The translations under genes and the position numbers were made by a program. The notes below the pieces were generated by a model, which searched no databases, was not told where the DNA came from, and saw nothing but the letters and a program-made list of their open reading frames with translations. From NCBI GenBank assembly GCA_963786495.1, contig CAWAZL010000011.1:122904-186903 (forward strand): DNA of 64,000 bases. Reading direction: 5' to 3'. Of this stretch, positions 43,265 through 51,746 are shown piece by piece (the stretch's first letter is position 1; each line of letters begins with the position of its first letter). Origin of the DNA: JALZKA01 sp963786495 (lineage in GTDB: Bacteria; Actinomycetota; Thermoleophilia; Solirubrobacterales; 70-9).

Positions 43265-44452
43265 GTGTCGGACTCACAACAGTCGACGCGATCGCGCCGT
43301 ATTAGCGCAACCCTCAGGCAGGGCGAGTCGGTGACGCCCCTCGAACTCTTCTTCGACCTCGTCTTCGTCCTCGCGATCACGCAGTGCACGCAGCTGATGG
43401 CCGACCAGCCCTCTTGGGAGGGCATTACCAAAGGCCTGCTCGTGCTGGCGGTCCTGTGGTGGTCGTGGATCGGCTACGCGTGGCTCACCAGCGTGGTCGA
43501 CCCCGAGGAAGGCGCAGTGCGCCTCGTCATCTTCGCCGCGATGGCGGGTCTCCTGGTCGCGTCGATCTGCATTCCCGGGGCCTTCGACGACTCGGCGTTG
43601 ATCTTCGCGGCGGCCTACGCGGTGGTGAGAGCGGCACACATTGCACTGTTCTGGATCGCGAGCGATGACGATCCCGATCTTCGGAAGTCGACCAGCGGCC
43701 TCGGGATCTCAACGGCGATCGCATGCGGCGTCCTGGTCGGAGCCTCGTTCGCCGACGGCGTACTGCAGGGAGCCCTGTGGGTCCTCTTGATCGTGATTGA
43801 TATCGGCGGGCCGTACTTCTTCGGTGCCGCCGGATGGAAGCTCATGCCCGAGCACTTCGCCGAGCGCCACGGCCTCATCATCATCATCGCCCTTGGCGAG
43901 TCCATCGTCGCGATCGGCGCCGGTGTCACCGGGGAGATCACGGCGGGGATCGTCGCCACCGCTGTTGTCGGTATCGCCCTCGCCGCGGCAATGTGGTGGG
44001 CCTACTTCGATGTCGTCGCACTCGCCTCGGCCAGGCGGCTCGCCCGCGTTGAGGATCGCCAGGAACGAAACGAGATGGCGCGCGACTCGTACTCGATCCT
44101 CCACCTGCCGATGGTGGCCGGGATCGTCCTGGTCGCGCTGGGAATGAAGAAGACGATCGGCCACTTCGACGACCCGCTCGAGATCGAGACCGCGACTGCC
44201 CTGCTCGGCGGCTTCAGCCTGTACCTGCTCGCGCACGTGGCGTTCCGCTGGCGGAACGTCCATTCCATGGCTTGGCGCCGCCTGTTCGTGGGCATCGGAG
44301 TGCTTGTTCTGATCCCGGTTGGGACCGAGCTACCCGCGCTGGCGTCGGTCTCGATCCTCACGGCGATCGCGTGTGCACTGATCGCCTACGAGGCGATCCG
44401 CTTTGCCGAGTTCCGCGACCGGGTCCGCCACCAGATGACGGACGCGACGTAA
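43265..44452 (+). CDS. Low temperature requirement A (LtrA) family membrane protein
   Basis: 395 aa with about ten membrane segments. Starts with SVTPLELFFDLVFVLAITQ, the signature LtrA segment; later GPYFFGAAGWKLMPEHFAER and HGLIIIIALGESIVAIGAGV, also typical. The name comes from a Listeria cold-growth mutant; the molecular role is not known. Follows the propeller gene with 7 nt spacing and precedes a hydrolase gene. Confidence 0.92.
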   Translation: MSDSQQSTRSRRISATLRQGESVTPLELFFDLVFVLAITQCTQLMADQPSWEGITKGLLVLAVLWWSWIGYAWLTSVVDPEEGAVRLVIFAAMAGLLVASICIPGAFDDSALIFAAAYAVVRAAHIALFWIASDDDPDLRKSTSGLGISTAIACGVLVGASFADGVLQGALWVLLIVIDIGGPYFFGAAGWKLMPEHFAERHGLIIIIALGESIVAIGAGVTGEITAGIVATAVVGIALAAAMWWAYFDVVALASARRLARVEDRQERNEMARDSYSILHLPMVAGIVLVALGMKKTIGHFDDPLEIETATALLGGFSLYLLAHVAFRWRNVHSMAWRRLFVGIGVLVLIPVGTELPALASVSILTAIACALIAYEAIRFAEFRDRVRHQMTDAT

Positions 44453-44482
44453 CGCCCGCGAGTCCGGGTACCGAGCTGATCG

Positions 44483-45157
44483 ATGAAGCTTGAGCCCAAA
44501 CTGATTGACGTCCTCGTCCCTGAGACGCCGAAGGGAGCCGTGCTGGTCCTCCACGGTGGAGCGAGCCGGCGCGAGAACGCCATGGTGAGCCCAACCCAGC
44601 TCTCCGTACTACGAATGGCCCCGATCGCAAAGCGAATTGCCAGAGCCGGCAAGGGCGAGCTTGCTGTCTTTCGGCTCCTGAACTCAAGACGGGGGTGGGA
44701 GACCTCGCACACGCCGGTGAATGACGCGGAGTGGGCACTCGACCAGATTCGAGATCGGCTTGGCGCGGAGATTCCAACCTGCCTTGTCGGTCACTCGCTC
44801 GGGGGACGCGCGGCGATCCTGGCGTCAGGGGCGCGCACGGTCAGGTGCTCTGTTGCGTTGGCGCCGTACGTGTACCCGAACGACGTCCCACCGCTACACG
44901 GACAGCGCATAGTCATCGTCCATGGCTCGGGGGATCGCATCGCGAGCCCGTCCCGCGCGCTCGACCTGGCGCGGCGGCTTGCCCCGCGCACGCCGACCGG
45001 GTTCGTCCTGGTCCGTGGCGGCAAGCACGCCATGCTCCGAAGGCATGGCGACTTCAGCGGCTTGGCCGCGGACTTCGCCACGCACTCGCTGCTCGGGCGG
45101 TTTGACCTCGACATCACCCGCCGCATCACCGGCGGCGAGTTCGCCGTCGAGATCTAG
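44483..45157 (+). CDS. Alpha/beta hydrolase
   Basis: 224 aa. AVLVLHGGASRRE provides the oxyanion region, CLVGHSLGGRAAILAS the nucleophile elbow with Ser, IVIVHGSGDRIASPS the acid (Asp) and VRGGKHAMLRRHGDF the His. Substrate unknown; the family includes esterases and lipases. Its 3' end overlaps the convergent acidic gene by 4 nt. Confidence 0.88.
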   Translation: MKLEPKLIDVLVPETPKGAVLVLHGGASRRENAMVSPTQLSVLRMAPIAKRIARAGKGELAVFRLLNSRRGWETSHTPVNDAEWALDQIRDRLGAEIPTCLVGHSLGGRAAILASGARTVRCSVALAPYVYPNDVPPLHGQRIVIVHGSGDRIASPSRALDLARRLAPRTPTGFVLVRGGKHAMLRRHGDFSGLAADFATHSLLGRFDLDITRRITGGEFAVEI

Positions 45158-45468
45158 AGGTCCTCCTTCTCCTCCTCGTCGGCCTCGCCGTACGACTGGG
45201 CCGTGGGGTCGGACGCCTCTTCCTGACCCGCCATGTGGGTCGGGTCGGGATTCGAGTCGGCCTCGTGCGAGGCGTTCTCGATCAGCTCCTCCTCGGCCAA
45301 CTCGAAGCCCTCGGCCTCGCCCTGGCCCGCCTCGGCAAGTGCGCGCTCCGACTCGTCAACGCCGTAACCGTCGCCCGCGTCGCCACCGATCTCCGACGCT
45401 TCGCGCGCAGCTTCAGCCTCCTGCTCGGCCACGTAGTCCTCGTCGCCGTGAATCTTCCCTTCGCTCAT
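45154..45468 (-). CDS. Short, very acidic hypothetical protein
   Basis: 104 aa, rich in Glu, Asp, Ala and Gly: SEGKIHGDEDYVAEQEAEAA, REASEIGGDAGDGYGVDE, ending EADEEEKEDL. Likely disordered. A binding site GAAAGG lies 6 nt before the ATG at 45468. Similar acidic proteins are common in Thermoleophilia (from memory); no function is assigned. Confidence 0.7.
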   Translation of the reverse strand: MSEGKIHGDEDYVAEQEAEAAREASEIGGDAGDGYGVDESERALAEAGQGEAEGFELAEEELIENASHEADSNPDPTHMAGQEEASDPTAQSYGEADEEEKEDL

Positions 45469-45554
45469 GTCAGACCTTTCGTTGTCAGTTGGTTCACGTA
45501 CGACGGTTACCGCTGCACGCACGCGCGAAACCCGGGCGGATAGGTTGTCACGTC

Positions 45555-46613
45555 ATGACCGACACGCCAAAGCTTCTTGAAGACCTGCTGCAAGTCCCCG
45601 CGCCATCCGGCTATGAGGCGCCCGCCAGCGCCGTCTGGCGCGAGGCCGCATCGGAGTTCGCCGAGGTGCGTTCGGACGGCATCGGCTCCTCCATCGCCGT
45701 CGTCGGCGACGACGAATCGCAGCCGCTCTTCGCGATCGCCGGCCACATGGACGAGATCGGCCTCGTCGTCACCCACATCGACGACAAGGGCTTCATCTGG
45801 TTCGGCGCCATCGGCGGCTGGGACCCGCAGATCCTCGTCGGCCAAAGGGTCGAGATCGTCACCAAGGACGGACCGGTAGCCGGAGTCGCGGGCCGAAAGC
45901 CCATCCACCTCCTCGAGGAGGATCAGCGCAAGAAGGTCGTCGAGCTCAAGCAACTCCACATCGACATCGGCGCCGAGGACGGCGATGCCGCGAAGGAGCT
46001 CGTGCGGATCGGTGACCCCGCCGTGATCCGCGGCGAGCCGATGCGCGTGCAGGGCTCCCGCCTCGTTTCGCGCTCCATGGACAACCGCCTCGGCTCGTAC
46101 GTTGCGCTCGAGGTCGCTCGCCGCTGCTCCGAGTCGGACAAGGTTTCGTGCCGAGTCGCCGGCGTCGCGAACAGCCAGGAAGAGATCGGCCTTTACGGCG
46201 CGCGGACCGCGGCCTTTCATCTCGAGCCGACGCTTGCCATCGCGGTTGACGTCACGCACGCCACGGACGCGCCCGGCATCGACGAGAACCAGGAGGGCAG
46301 CCACCACCTGGGCACGGGCCCGGTGATCAGCCGCGGCTCCACCCTGTCGCCCGTCGTCTTCGACCTCCTCGCCGAGGTGGCGGACAAGTCCGGCATCGAC
46401 CACACCTTTTCGGGCTCCGGCAATCGCACCGGCACCGACGCCGATGCGATCCAGATCACGCGATCGGGAATCCCCGCAGGGCTCGTCTCGATCCCGTTGC
46501 GCTACATGCACTCGCCGGTCGAGATGGTCGACCTGGACGACGTAGAGAAAACCGTCGCGCTGCTCGTCGCCTTCGCCGAGACGCTCGGGCCTGATCTGGA
46601 TTTGAGTCGCTAG
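45555..46613 (+). CDS. M42 family glutamyl/leucyl aminopeptidase
   Basis: 352 aa. Tetrahedral dinuclear-zinc aminopeptidase. Metal and catalytic residues visible: His64 in AIAGHMDEIGLVV, the Asp in SRSMDNRLGSYVAL, catalytic Glu in ANSQEEIGLYGAR, the Asp in AVDVTHATDA and the His in RYMHSPVEMVDL. The ATG at 45555 begins MTDTPKLLEDLLQVPAPSGY, the usual start. Divergent from the acidic gene. Confidence 0.92.
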   Translation: MTDTPKLLEDLLQVPAPSGYEAPASAVWREAASEFAEVRSDGIGSSIAVVGDDESQPLFAIAGHMDEIGLVVTHIDDKGFIWFGAIGGWDPQILVGQRVEIVTKDGPVAGVAGRKPIHLLEEDQRKKVVELKQLHIDIGAEDGDAAKELVRIGDPAVIRGEPMRVQGSRLVSRSMDNRLGSYVALEVARRCSESDKVSCRVAGVANSQEEIGLYGARTAAFHLEPTLAIAVDVTHATDAPGIDENQEGSHHLGTGPVISRGSTLSPVVFDLLAEVADKSGIDHTFSGSGNRTGTDADAIQITRSGIPAGLVSIPLRYMHSPVEMVDLDDVEKTVALLVAFAETLGPDLDLSR

Positions 46614-46625
46614 CGGCGCACGCTT

Positions 46626-46654
46626 GGTGCCAGGCACCAAAGGTGCCAGGCACC
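46626..46654. repeat. Tandem copies of palindrome GGTGCCAGGCACC
   Basis: Two identical 13-nt palindromes (46626-46638 and 46642-46654) with AAA between. The same unit forms the inverted repeat at 26642-26668. They sit in the 44-bp gap between two convergent genes and may fold into paired hairpins. Confidence 0.8.
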
Positions 46655-46657
46655 CGC

Positions 46658-48790
46658 CTAGATCTCGCAGCCCGTCGTGCTGTCCAGGTCCTGATCGATT
46701 CGTGCGCGGTCCTTCCGGCCGCTGCCGCAGCGGATCTCGTCCGCCTCCCCATCCCGCGCGATGATCCGGTCTGAGCCTCCCCCGCCTCTCAGCTTGTCTT
46801 CGCCCGCGTCGCCCTTCACCCGGTCGCGCCCGCGGCCGCCGGACAGGCAGTCGTCGCCGTCCGCTCCGCTGATCCGGTCGGCGCCGCGCCGGCCAGCGAC
46901 GCGGTCCGGGGCCGGCGTCCCGTCGAAGCGTTCGTCGCCGTCGCCCAGGCGGATGGCCGGCGCGTCCTTGCAATCGGTAGGCGGCGGCGGCTCGCCCGAG
47001 ACCGGCTCGATGTAGATGGGGCTGGAGAGCGCCTCGATCGCGCCTTCGCGCTGGACCTGGATCCGGTAGCGGGCGTACCCGAGGGTCGGCAGGTCGAACT
47101 CGAACTCGTCGCCTGTCAGCGGAAGCGGCAGGGCCAAGACGGGCAGCGCATCGCGGTAGACCACGACGAACAGAAGGCCCGGGCGGACCTGGCGGCTGAC
47201 GTCGAGCTCCAGGACCTCGGCGTGCAGGGTCGCCGAGAACCCCGTCTGAGACTTCAACGTGTCGCCCATCATCGCCGGCGCCATCGGAAGCCCGTTCTCG
47301 GTTGCGGTCAGCCGCAACTCGGGCCCAAGCGCGCCGAAAGGCTTCACGAACGTGTGACCCGCCTCGACTCCCTCCTGGATACCCGTCTCGGACAGTTCGT
47401 CCGCGAAGACCATCGTCGTCGCTTCCCCGACCGGCGAGGCCAGGAGTGAGTCAACCCCCGAGCCCTGATCGCCGGCCTGATGCGAGTCGCTGGATCCGGT
47501 CGCGGCGATGTGGTTGGAGTTGGGGCCCCCGTCGTCGATGGCCTGGTCCCAGAAGTGGATCGCGAGCGGCGTGAACGGGTTCGGGCCCGGGCGCGGTGGC
47601 TGGTCCAAGCCCGGCGGTCCGGTCTGGACCTCGATCGCATCGACCTTCGAGTAATCGGTTTCGGCCGAGGTGTAGTCCCAGGGACATCCACGGCAGAAGG
47701 CCGAGAGGAGCGGGATCTGCGACGGGAAGATCGTCGGGTGGTTGATCTGCGTGAAGCCGCCGGCCGCGTGGACCGCGTCGAAGATCTCGGACGGCGGCCG
47801 GGCGCCTCGCACCTGGGTCAGCGACCCGTTCGGCTCACGGCGGTAGATCGGCGCGGTCCTGTAGTCGACCGTGCCCGATGCCGCGAGCGAGTTCATGTGG
47901 CCCTCGTATGTCGTCACCTCCGTCCCGCGCGAGATGAGGAAGTTCGAGTACTCGCCCTGGAGCTTTCCGATCTCGCCGTACGCGACGGTGTTGTTGTGGT
48001 CCACAAGTTGGACGAAGTCGAGGCCAGCGCCGGCATCGGCGGCAGGCAGGAACGCGTAGTCGAGCGTCTCGCGCATGAGCGCGTTGCCCGGCTCGTGCTC
48101 GCCGTGGACATGGAAATCGCCCGCGTACCACCCTGGCGATGATCGAACGGGAGTCGAGTCATACGGCGCCGGCACATACGGATCGTTGGCAAACGAAGCG
48201 CTCGAAGTCGTCTGCACGTCCACGCGCCAGGTGACCGCGTTGTCGAAGTTCAGCTCAGCCGTGGTCGAGATCGCGGCGAGGCCGAGCTCGGCAACCCACT
48301 CGCCTTCCGGGATCGGCCCGGGCTCGTAGGCGCGGGTGGTGCGGCCGGTGACGTAGCCCTTAGGCGCCGCCTCATACACCGCCTCGCTCGAGAACCCGTT
48401 GACGGCGATGGTGGCGTCGCGGACCGCGCTACCGGACGAGCCGCGAAGCTCATCGGGCCCCAGGACGGTGTGGCCCGCATGAAGCGGCTCGTAAACGCTC
48501 AGGTCGAGCGTGTTGTTGTTGAGCCCGTTCGGCAACGAGATGTCGGGTTGGTCGAAGCAGTAGCGAACCCGCACCGCCGTCGTCCCCGTCGGCACCGTGA
48601 ACGGAACCTGCACATAGGAGTTCTCCATCGACGCGTCGAACGTGCCGGTCGTCGTTGTGACCGGGCCGAAAGCTGCGTCCTCAGGGCCCGGACAAGTTGC
48701 GGGAACGGAACCGTGTGCGACCGGCGTCGCTAAAGCGAAGAGTCCGATCGCGGCCACCAGCCCGCCTCCCCTAAGAGCAGTCCTGCTCAT
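46658..48790 (-). CDS. Secreted CehA/McbA-type PHP metallohydrolase with RTX-like tail
   Basis: 710 aa. Signal peptide about residues 1-27 (AAIGLFALATPVAHG). The central PHP domain has the metal motif GWYAGDFHVHGEHEP, VQLVDHNNTVAYGEI, RGTEVTTYEGHMNSLA, FTQINHPTIFPSQ and TGSSDSHQAGDQGSG. After a linker, the last 110 residues carry hemolysin-type repeats (GADGDDCLSGGRGRDRVKGD, GEDKLRGGGGSDRI). The PHP domain suggests phosphoesterase or carbamate-type hydrolysis outside the cell; substrate unknown. Its ATG overlaps the end of the molybdopterin enzyme by 20 nt. Confidence 0.85.
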   Translation of the reverse strand: MSRTALRGGGLVAAIGLFALATPVAHGSVPATCPGPEDAAFGPVTTTTGTFDASMENSYVQVPFTVPTGTTAVRVRYCFDQPDISLPNGLNNNTLDLSVYEPLHAGHTVLGPDELRGSSGSAVRDATIAVNGFSSEAVYEAAPKGYVTGRTTRAYEPGPIPEGEWVAELGLAAISTTAELNFDNAVTWRVDVQTTSSASFANDPYVPAPYDSTPVRSSPGWYAGDFHVHGEHEPGNALMRETLDYAFLPAADAGAGLDFVQLVDHNNTVAYGEIGKLQGEYSNFLISRGTEVTTYEGHMNSLAASGTVDYRTAPIYRREPNGSLTQVRGARPPSEIFDAVHAAGGFTQINHPTIFPSQIPLLSAFCRGCPWDYTSAETDYSKVDAIEVQTGPPGLDQPPRPGPNPFTPLAIHFWDQAIDDGGPNSNHIAATGSSDSHQAGDQGSGVDSLLASPVGEATTMVFADELSETGIQEGVEAGHTFVKPFGALGPELRLTATENGLPMAPAMMGDTLKSQTGFSATLHAEVLELDVSRQVRPGLLFVVVYRDALPVLALPLPLTGDEFEFDLPTLGYARYRIQVQREGAIEALSSPIYIEPVSGEPPPPTDCKDAPAIRLGDGDERFDGTPAPDRVAGRRGADRISGADGDDCLSGGRGRDRVKGDAGEDKLRGGGGSDRIIARDGEADEIRCGSGRKDRARIDQDLDSTTGCEI

Positions 48791-51092
48791 GGAATGAGTC
48801 TAGGTCTGACTCAGGCGACCGGCGCCGGTTCGCGATCGCGATGCGCGGCATTACCTCGACCGGAATGCCATTGAGCACCGCGTTGCCGCTGGGAACGTCC
48901 ACCCCGGTCTCGTCGGCTAGGAAGTTCGAGTTGACGCCCGGGTGAGCGGAAGCCGTCGCCATGCGAACGCCTTCGACGTCATGGCCCCAGCCATGCGGGA
49001 CGCTGATCACGCCGGGCATCATCTCGTCGGAGACCTCGACCGGCACCTCGATCTCGCCGGCGTCCGAGCGAAGCAGCGCCATCGCGCCGTCCTCCAGGCC
49101 GTAGCGCTCGGCATCGAGGGGGTTCACGAGCGCGGTGCAGCGGTCCTTGCCCTTCACCAGCGCATTCAGGTTGTGCATCCAGGAGTTGTTCGAGCGGAGC
49201 TGGCGCCGGCCGATCAGGACCATCTCCGGGCCTGAGCCGTTCCATGCCCCCTGGTCGAGGCGCTCTCGTAGCCGCGGGACGTCGGCGGTGACCGCCTCAG
49301 GCGCAAGCTCGATCTTGCCCGAGCGGGTGCGAAGGACATCGGGCAGGCGCGACTCGTGCGCTCCCAGGTCGATGCCATGAGGTTCTTCCTCCAGGCGGTC
49401 CAACGTGAGCCCATCAGGGTCTGCGCCGAACCCGTCGCCGTAGGCGCCCGTGCGGAGCAGGAGGTCCAAGACGCGGTCAGCGCCACGCCTGGGCTCGAGC
49501 GCGGCGATGATCTCGCCTGCGTCGCGGCCCTCCACGACCCCGTCGGGCGTGGCGATCTCGCGGCCGACCAGCGTCCCGATCACCGCGTCGTCGATCGCTT
49601 CGACGTCGCAATCCGCTCCTTGTCCCGTGACGATTCCGGTGAGCTTCAGGAAGATCTCGGACTCCTCGATCAGCCCTTCGTCGCGCTCGAGGATGGCGGG
49701 CGAGTAGTTCGCCACGTTTCGGGCAGAGAACTGGTAGAGCGCAAGGTCGTAATGGGAGCGGGCGAGCGGGTCCGGTGATGGAAGAACGACGTCCGCATGC
49801 CGGGTCGTCTCGTTCAGGTAGATGTCGACGGAAACCATGAAGTCGAGGCCTTCGACCGCATGCGCGAGGCGCGCGGCGTTCGGCGTGGACACCAGCGGGT
49901 TGCCGGCGACCGTCATGAGCGCGCGGACCTGTCCGTCGCCGGGGGTGTCGATCTCTTCCGCCAGCGCGGATGCCGGCAGCTCGCCCAGGACCTCCGGCAG
50001 CCCCCGCACCCGGCTGCCCCAGCGTGCGGATGCGACGCCCTTCCCCTTCCCTGGCCGCCCGACCGAGTTCCGCTGCGCGGCGGCCGCCTTCGCGAACACC
50101 GCGCCGCCGGGCTTGTCGAAGCTGCCGGAGAGGACGTTCAAGACGTCAACCAGCCAGCTCGCGAGCGTCCCGAATTCCTGAGTGGTCGTGCCGATCCTCC
50201 CGTACACGGCCGCGCGGTCCGCCGCGGCCAGCTCTCGCGCCATCCGTCGCAGCTCGTCCGCCGGAATGCCGCACGCGGACTCGACCCGCTCTGGCTCGAA
50301 GCCCACCGCAAGCTGTTCGACGTCGCCGAGGCCCTGGCACAGCTCCGCGACGTCCGCGGGATCGGCGAGGCCTTCGGAGAACAGCACGGAGACGAGCGAG
50401 AAGAGCGCGAGGGCGTCGGTGCCGGGACGGATGAAGTGGTGCTCGTCGGCGTGCTCGGCGGTCCGCGTCCGCCGCGGATCGATCACGACGACCTTGCCAC
50501 CGCGCTCGCGGATCCGGCGGATGCGCCCGCGCATGTCCGGAGCAGTGAGAAGGCTGCCGTTTGAGACCAGCGGGTTCGCCCCCCAGATCATCAGGTGATC
50601 CGTGTGGTCGACGTCCGGGATGGGAATCGACGTCCAGTGGCCGAACATGTGGCCGGCTGAGAGGTGCTTCGGCATCTGGTCGACCGAGGAAGCGGAGTAC
50701 ACGTTTTTCGAGCCGACCGCTCGAAGAAGCACCTGGAGGTAGACCATCGCCGAGAGGTTGTGGGCGTTGGGGTTTCCGACATAAAGCGCCAGCGCATCGC
50801 GTCCGTGCTCTTCCAGGATCGGGGCGAGCCCGGCCTCCACCGCGGCGAACGCCTCCTCCCAGGTTGCCTCGCGGAGCTCCCCGTCCTTCCGAACCAGCGG
50901 GGCGCGCAGGCGGTCGGGGTCCTCGCGGAGCTCCTTCAGGCCAAATGCCTTCGGGCAGATGAAGCCGGCTGAAAGCACGTCGTCGGAGTCGCCCCTGATC
51001 GACTCGACCTCGCCAGCGTCAGAGATCTCGACCTGAAGGCCGCACGTTGCCTCGCAGAACGGGCATGTCCGGAAGTGCGTCGAGGCCGCCAC
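48771..51092 (-). CDS. Molybdopterin oxidoreductase (formate dehydrogenase/BisC-like)
   Basis: 773 aa, intact. Binds one [4Fe-4S] cluster through Cys10, Cys13, Cys17 (TCPFCEATCGLQ) and Cys46 (GFICPKAFGL), and bis-MGD through DHLMIWGANPLVSNG, VVVIDPRRTRTAEHAD and the C-terminal SGKIEL/HGWGHDVEGV region. The residue at the metal-ligand position is in SASSVDQMPKHL, as in the BisC-like branch, so neither Sec nor Cys is seen there. No twin-arginine signal, so a cytosolic enzyme; electron partner unknown. Follows three prepilin genes by 18 nt. Confidence 0.9.
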   Translation of the reverse strand: MAASTHFRTCPFCEATCGLQVEISDAGEVESIRGDSDDVLSAGFICPKAFGLKELREDPDRLRAPLVRKDGELREATWEEAFAAVEAGLAPILEEHGRDALALYVGNPNAHNLSAMVYLQVLLRAVGSKNVYSASSVDQMPKHLSAGHMFGHWTSIPIPDVDHTDHLMIWGANPLVSNGSLLTAPDMRGRIRRIRERGGKVVVIDPRRTRTAEHADEHHFIRPGTDALALFSLVSVLFSEGLADPADVAELCQGLGDVEQLAVGFEPERVESACGIPADELRRMARELAAADRAAVYGRIGTTTQEFGTLASWLVDVLNVLSGSFDKPGGAVFAKAAAAQRNSVGRPGKGKGVASARWGSRVRGLPEVLGELPASALAEEIDTPGDGQVRALMTVAGNPLVSTPNAARLAHAVEGLDFMVSVDIYLNETTRHADVVLPSPDPLARSHYDLALYQFSARNVANYSPAILERDEGLIEESEIFLKLTGIVTGQGADCDVEAIDDAVIGTLVGREIATPDGVVEGRDAGEIIAALEPRRGADRVLDLLLRTGAYGDGFGADPDGLTLDRLEEEPHGIDLGAHESRLPDVLRTRSGKIELAPEAVTADVPRLRERLDQGAWNGSGPEMVLIGRRQLRSNNSWMHNLNALVKGKDRCTALVNPLDAERYGLEDGAMALLRSDAGEIEVPVEVSDEMMPGVISVPHGWGHDVEGVRMATASAHPGVNSNFLADETGVDVPSGNAVLNGIPVEVMPRIAIANRRRSPESDLDSFHEQDCS

Positions 51093-51110
51093 GGGCCTCG
51101 GAGACTACTC

Positions 51111-51746
51111 CTAGAGGTCGGGGCAGCCGTCTGCCGGATCGTCGCCCGACGCTCCGGGGTCCTCCGCGGTGCAGACCGTGTAAGACGTCCTCGTCGTCGT
51201 CGACGTAGCGGGCGTATTCAAGTCAAAGCGGTAAATGCCCGACACGCGCTGGATGACGCCGTCCACCTCGCCGACCGAGATGATCTGGCGCTCGAGCACG
51301 CTGTGGCCGCCGACCAGGACGTTGGCCCTGAGCTTGATGTAGTACCTGAAGGAAGCCGGCGACCCCAGGCTGTGGCCCGACACGCCGGGATCGAGCTCCT
51401 CCGCGTCGGTGGGCGTGCAGGTGCCGCCACTCGCGAGACTCGCGGTCAGTGTGTCGCCGACTCCAAGGTGGAGACAGCCGACCTCGGAAACAAGTGCCGT
51501 AACGGTCGAGGGCGAGAGCACGTTCTCGATCTCGGACGCGAGCAGGATCTTGTCCATCCGGTAGGCGGCGGCATCCAGGCCCGCGTCCGCTGCCTGGAGC
51601 GCGCGGCTTGACGCCCTGTCGCGCTCGGAGCGGTCGACGTTGTGGGTCGCGATCGCGACCGTCACGGCGCCGAACCCGAGGACGATGACAAGGATGGCCA
51701 AGACCACGGGCACGGCATACCCGCTCTCAGAGCGCAGCCGGCTCAT
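51111..51746 (-). CDS. PilX-like pilus assembly protein
   Basis: 211 aa from the ATG at 51746. Class III leader MSRLRSESG followed by YAVPVVLAILVIVLGFGAVT, a hydrophobic prepilin-type helix, but without Glu at +5. RSERDRASSRALQAADAGLDA is the usual PilX-type follow-on. The C-terminus is a beta domain with paired cysteines (VCTAEDPG, DGCPDL). Last of three prepilin-like genes; its start overlaps the stop of the previous one. Confidence 0.78.
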   Translation of the reverse strand: MSRLRSESGYAVPVVLAILVIVLGFGAVTVAIATHNVDRSERDRASSRALQAADAGLDAAAYRMDKILLASEIENVLSPSTVTALVSEVGCLHLGVGDTLTASLASGGTCTPTDAEELDPGVSGHSLGSPASFRYYIKLRANVLVGGHSVLERQIISVGEVDGVIQRVSGIYRFDLNTPATSTTTRTSYTVCTAEDPGASGDDPADGCPDL

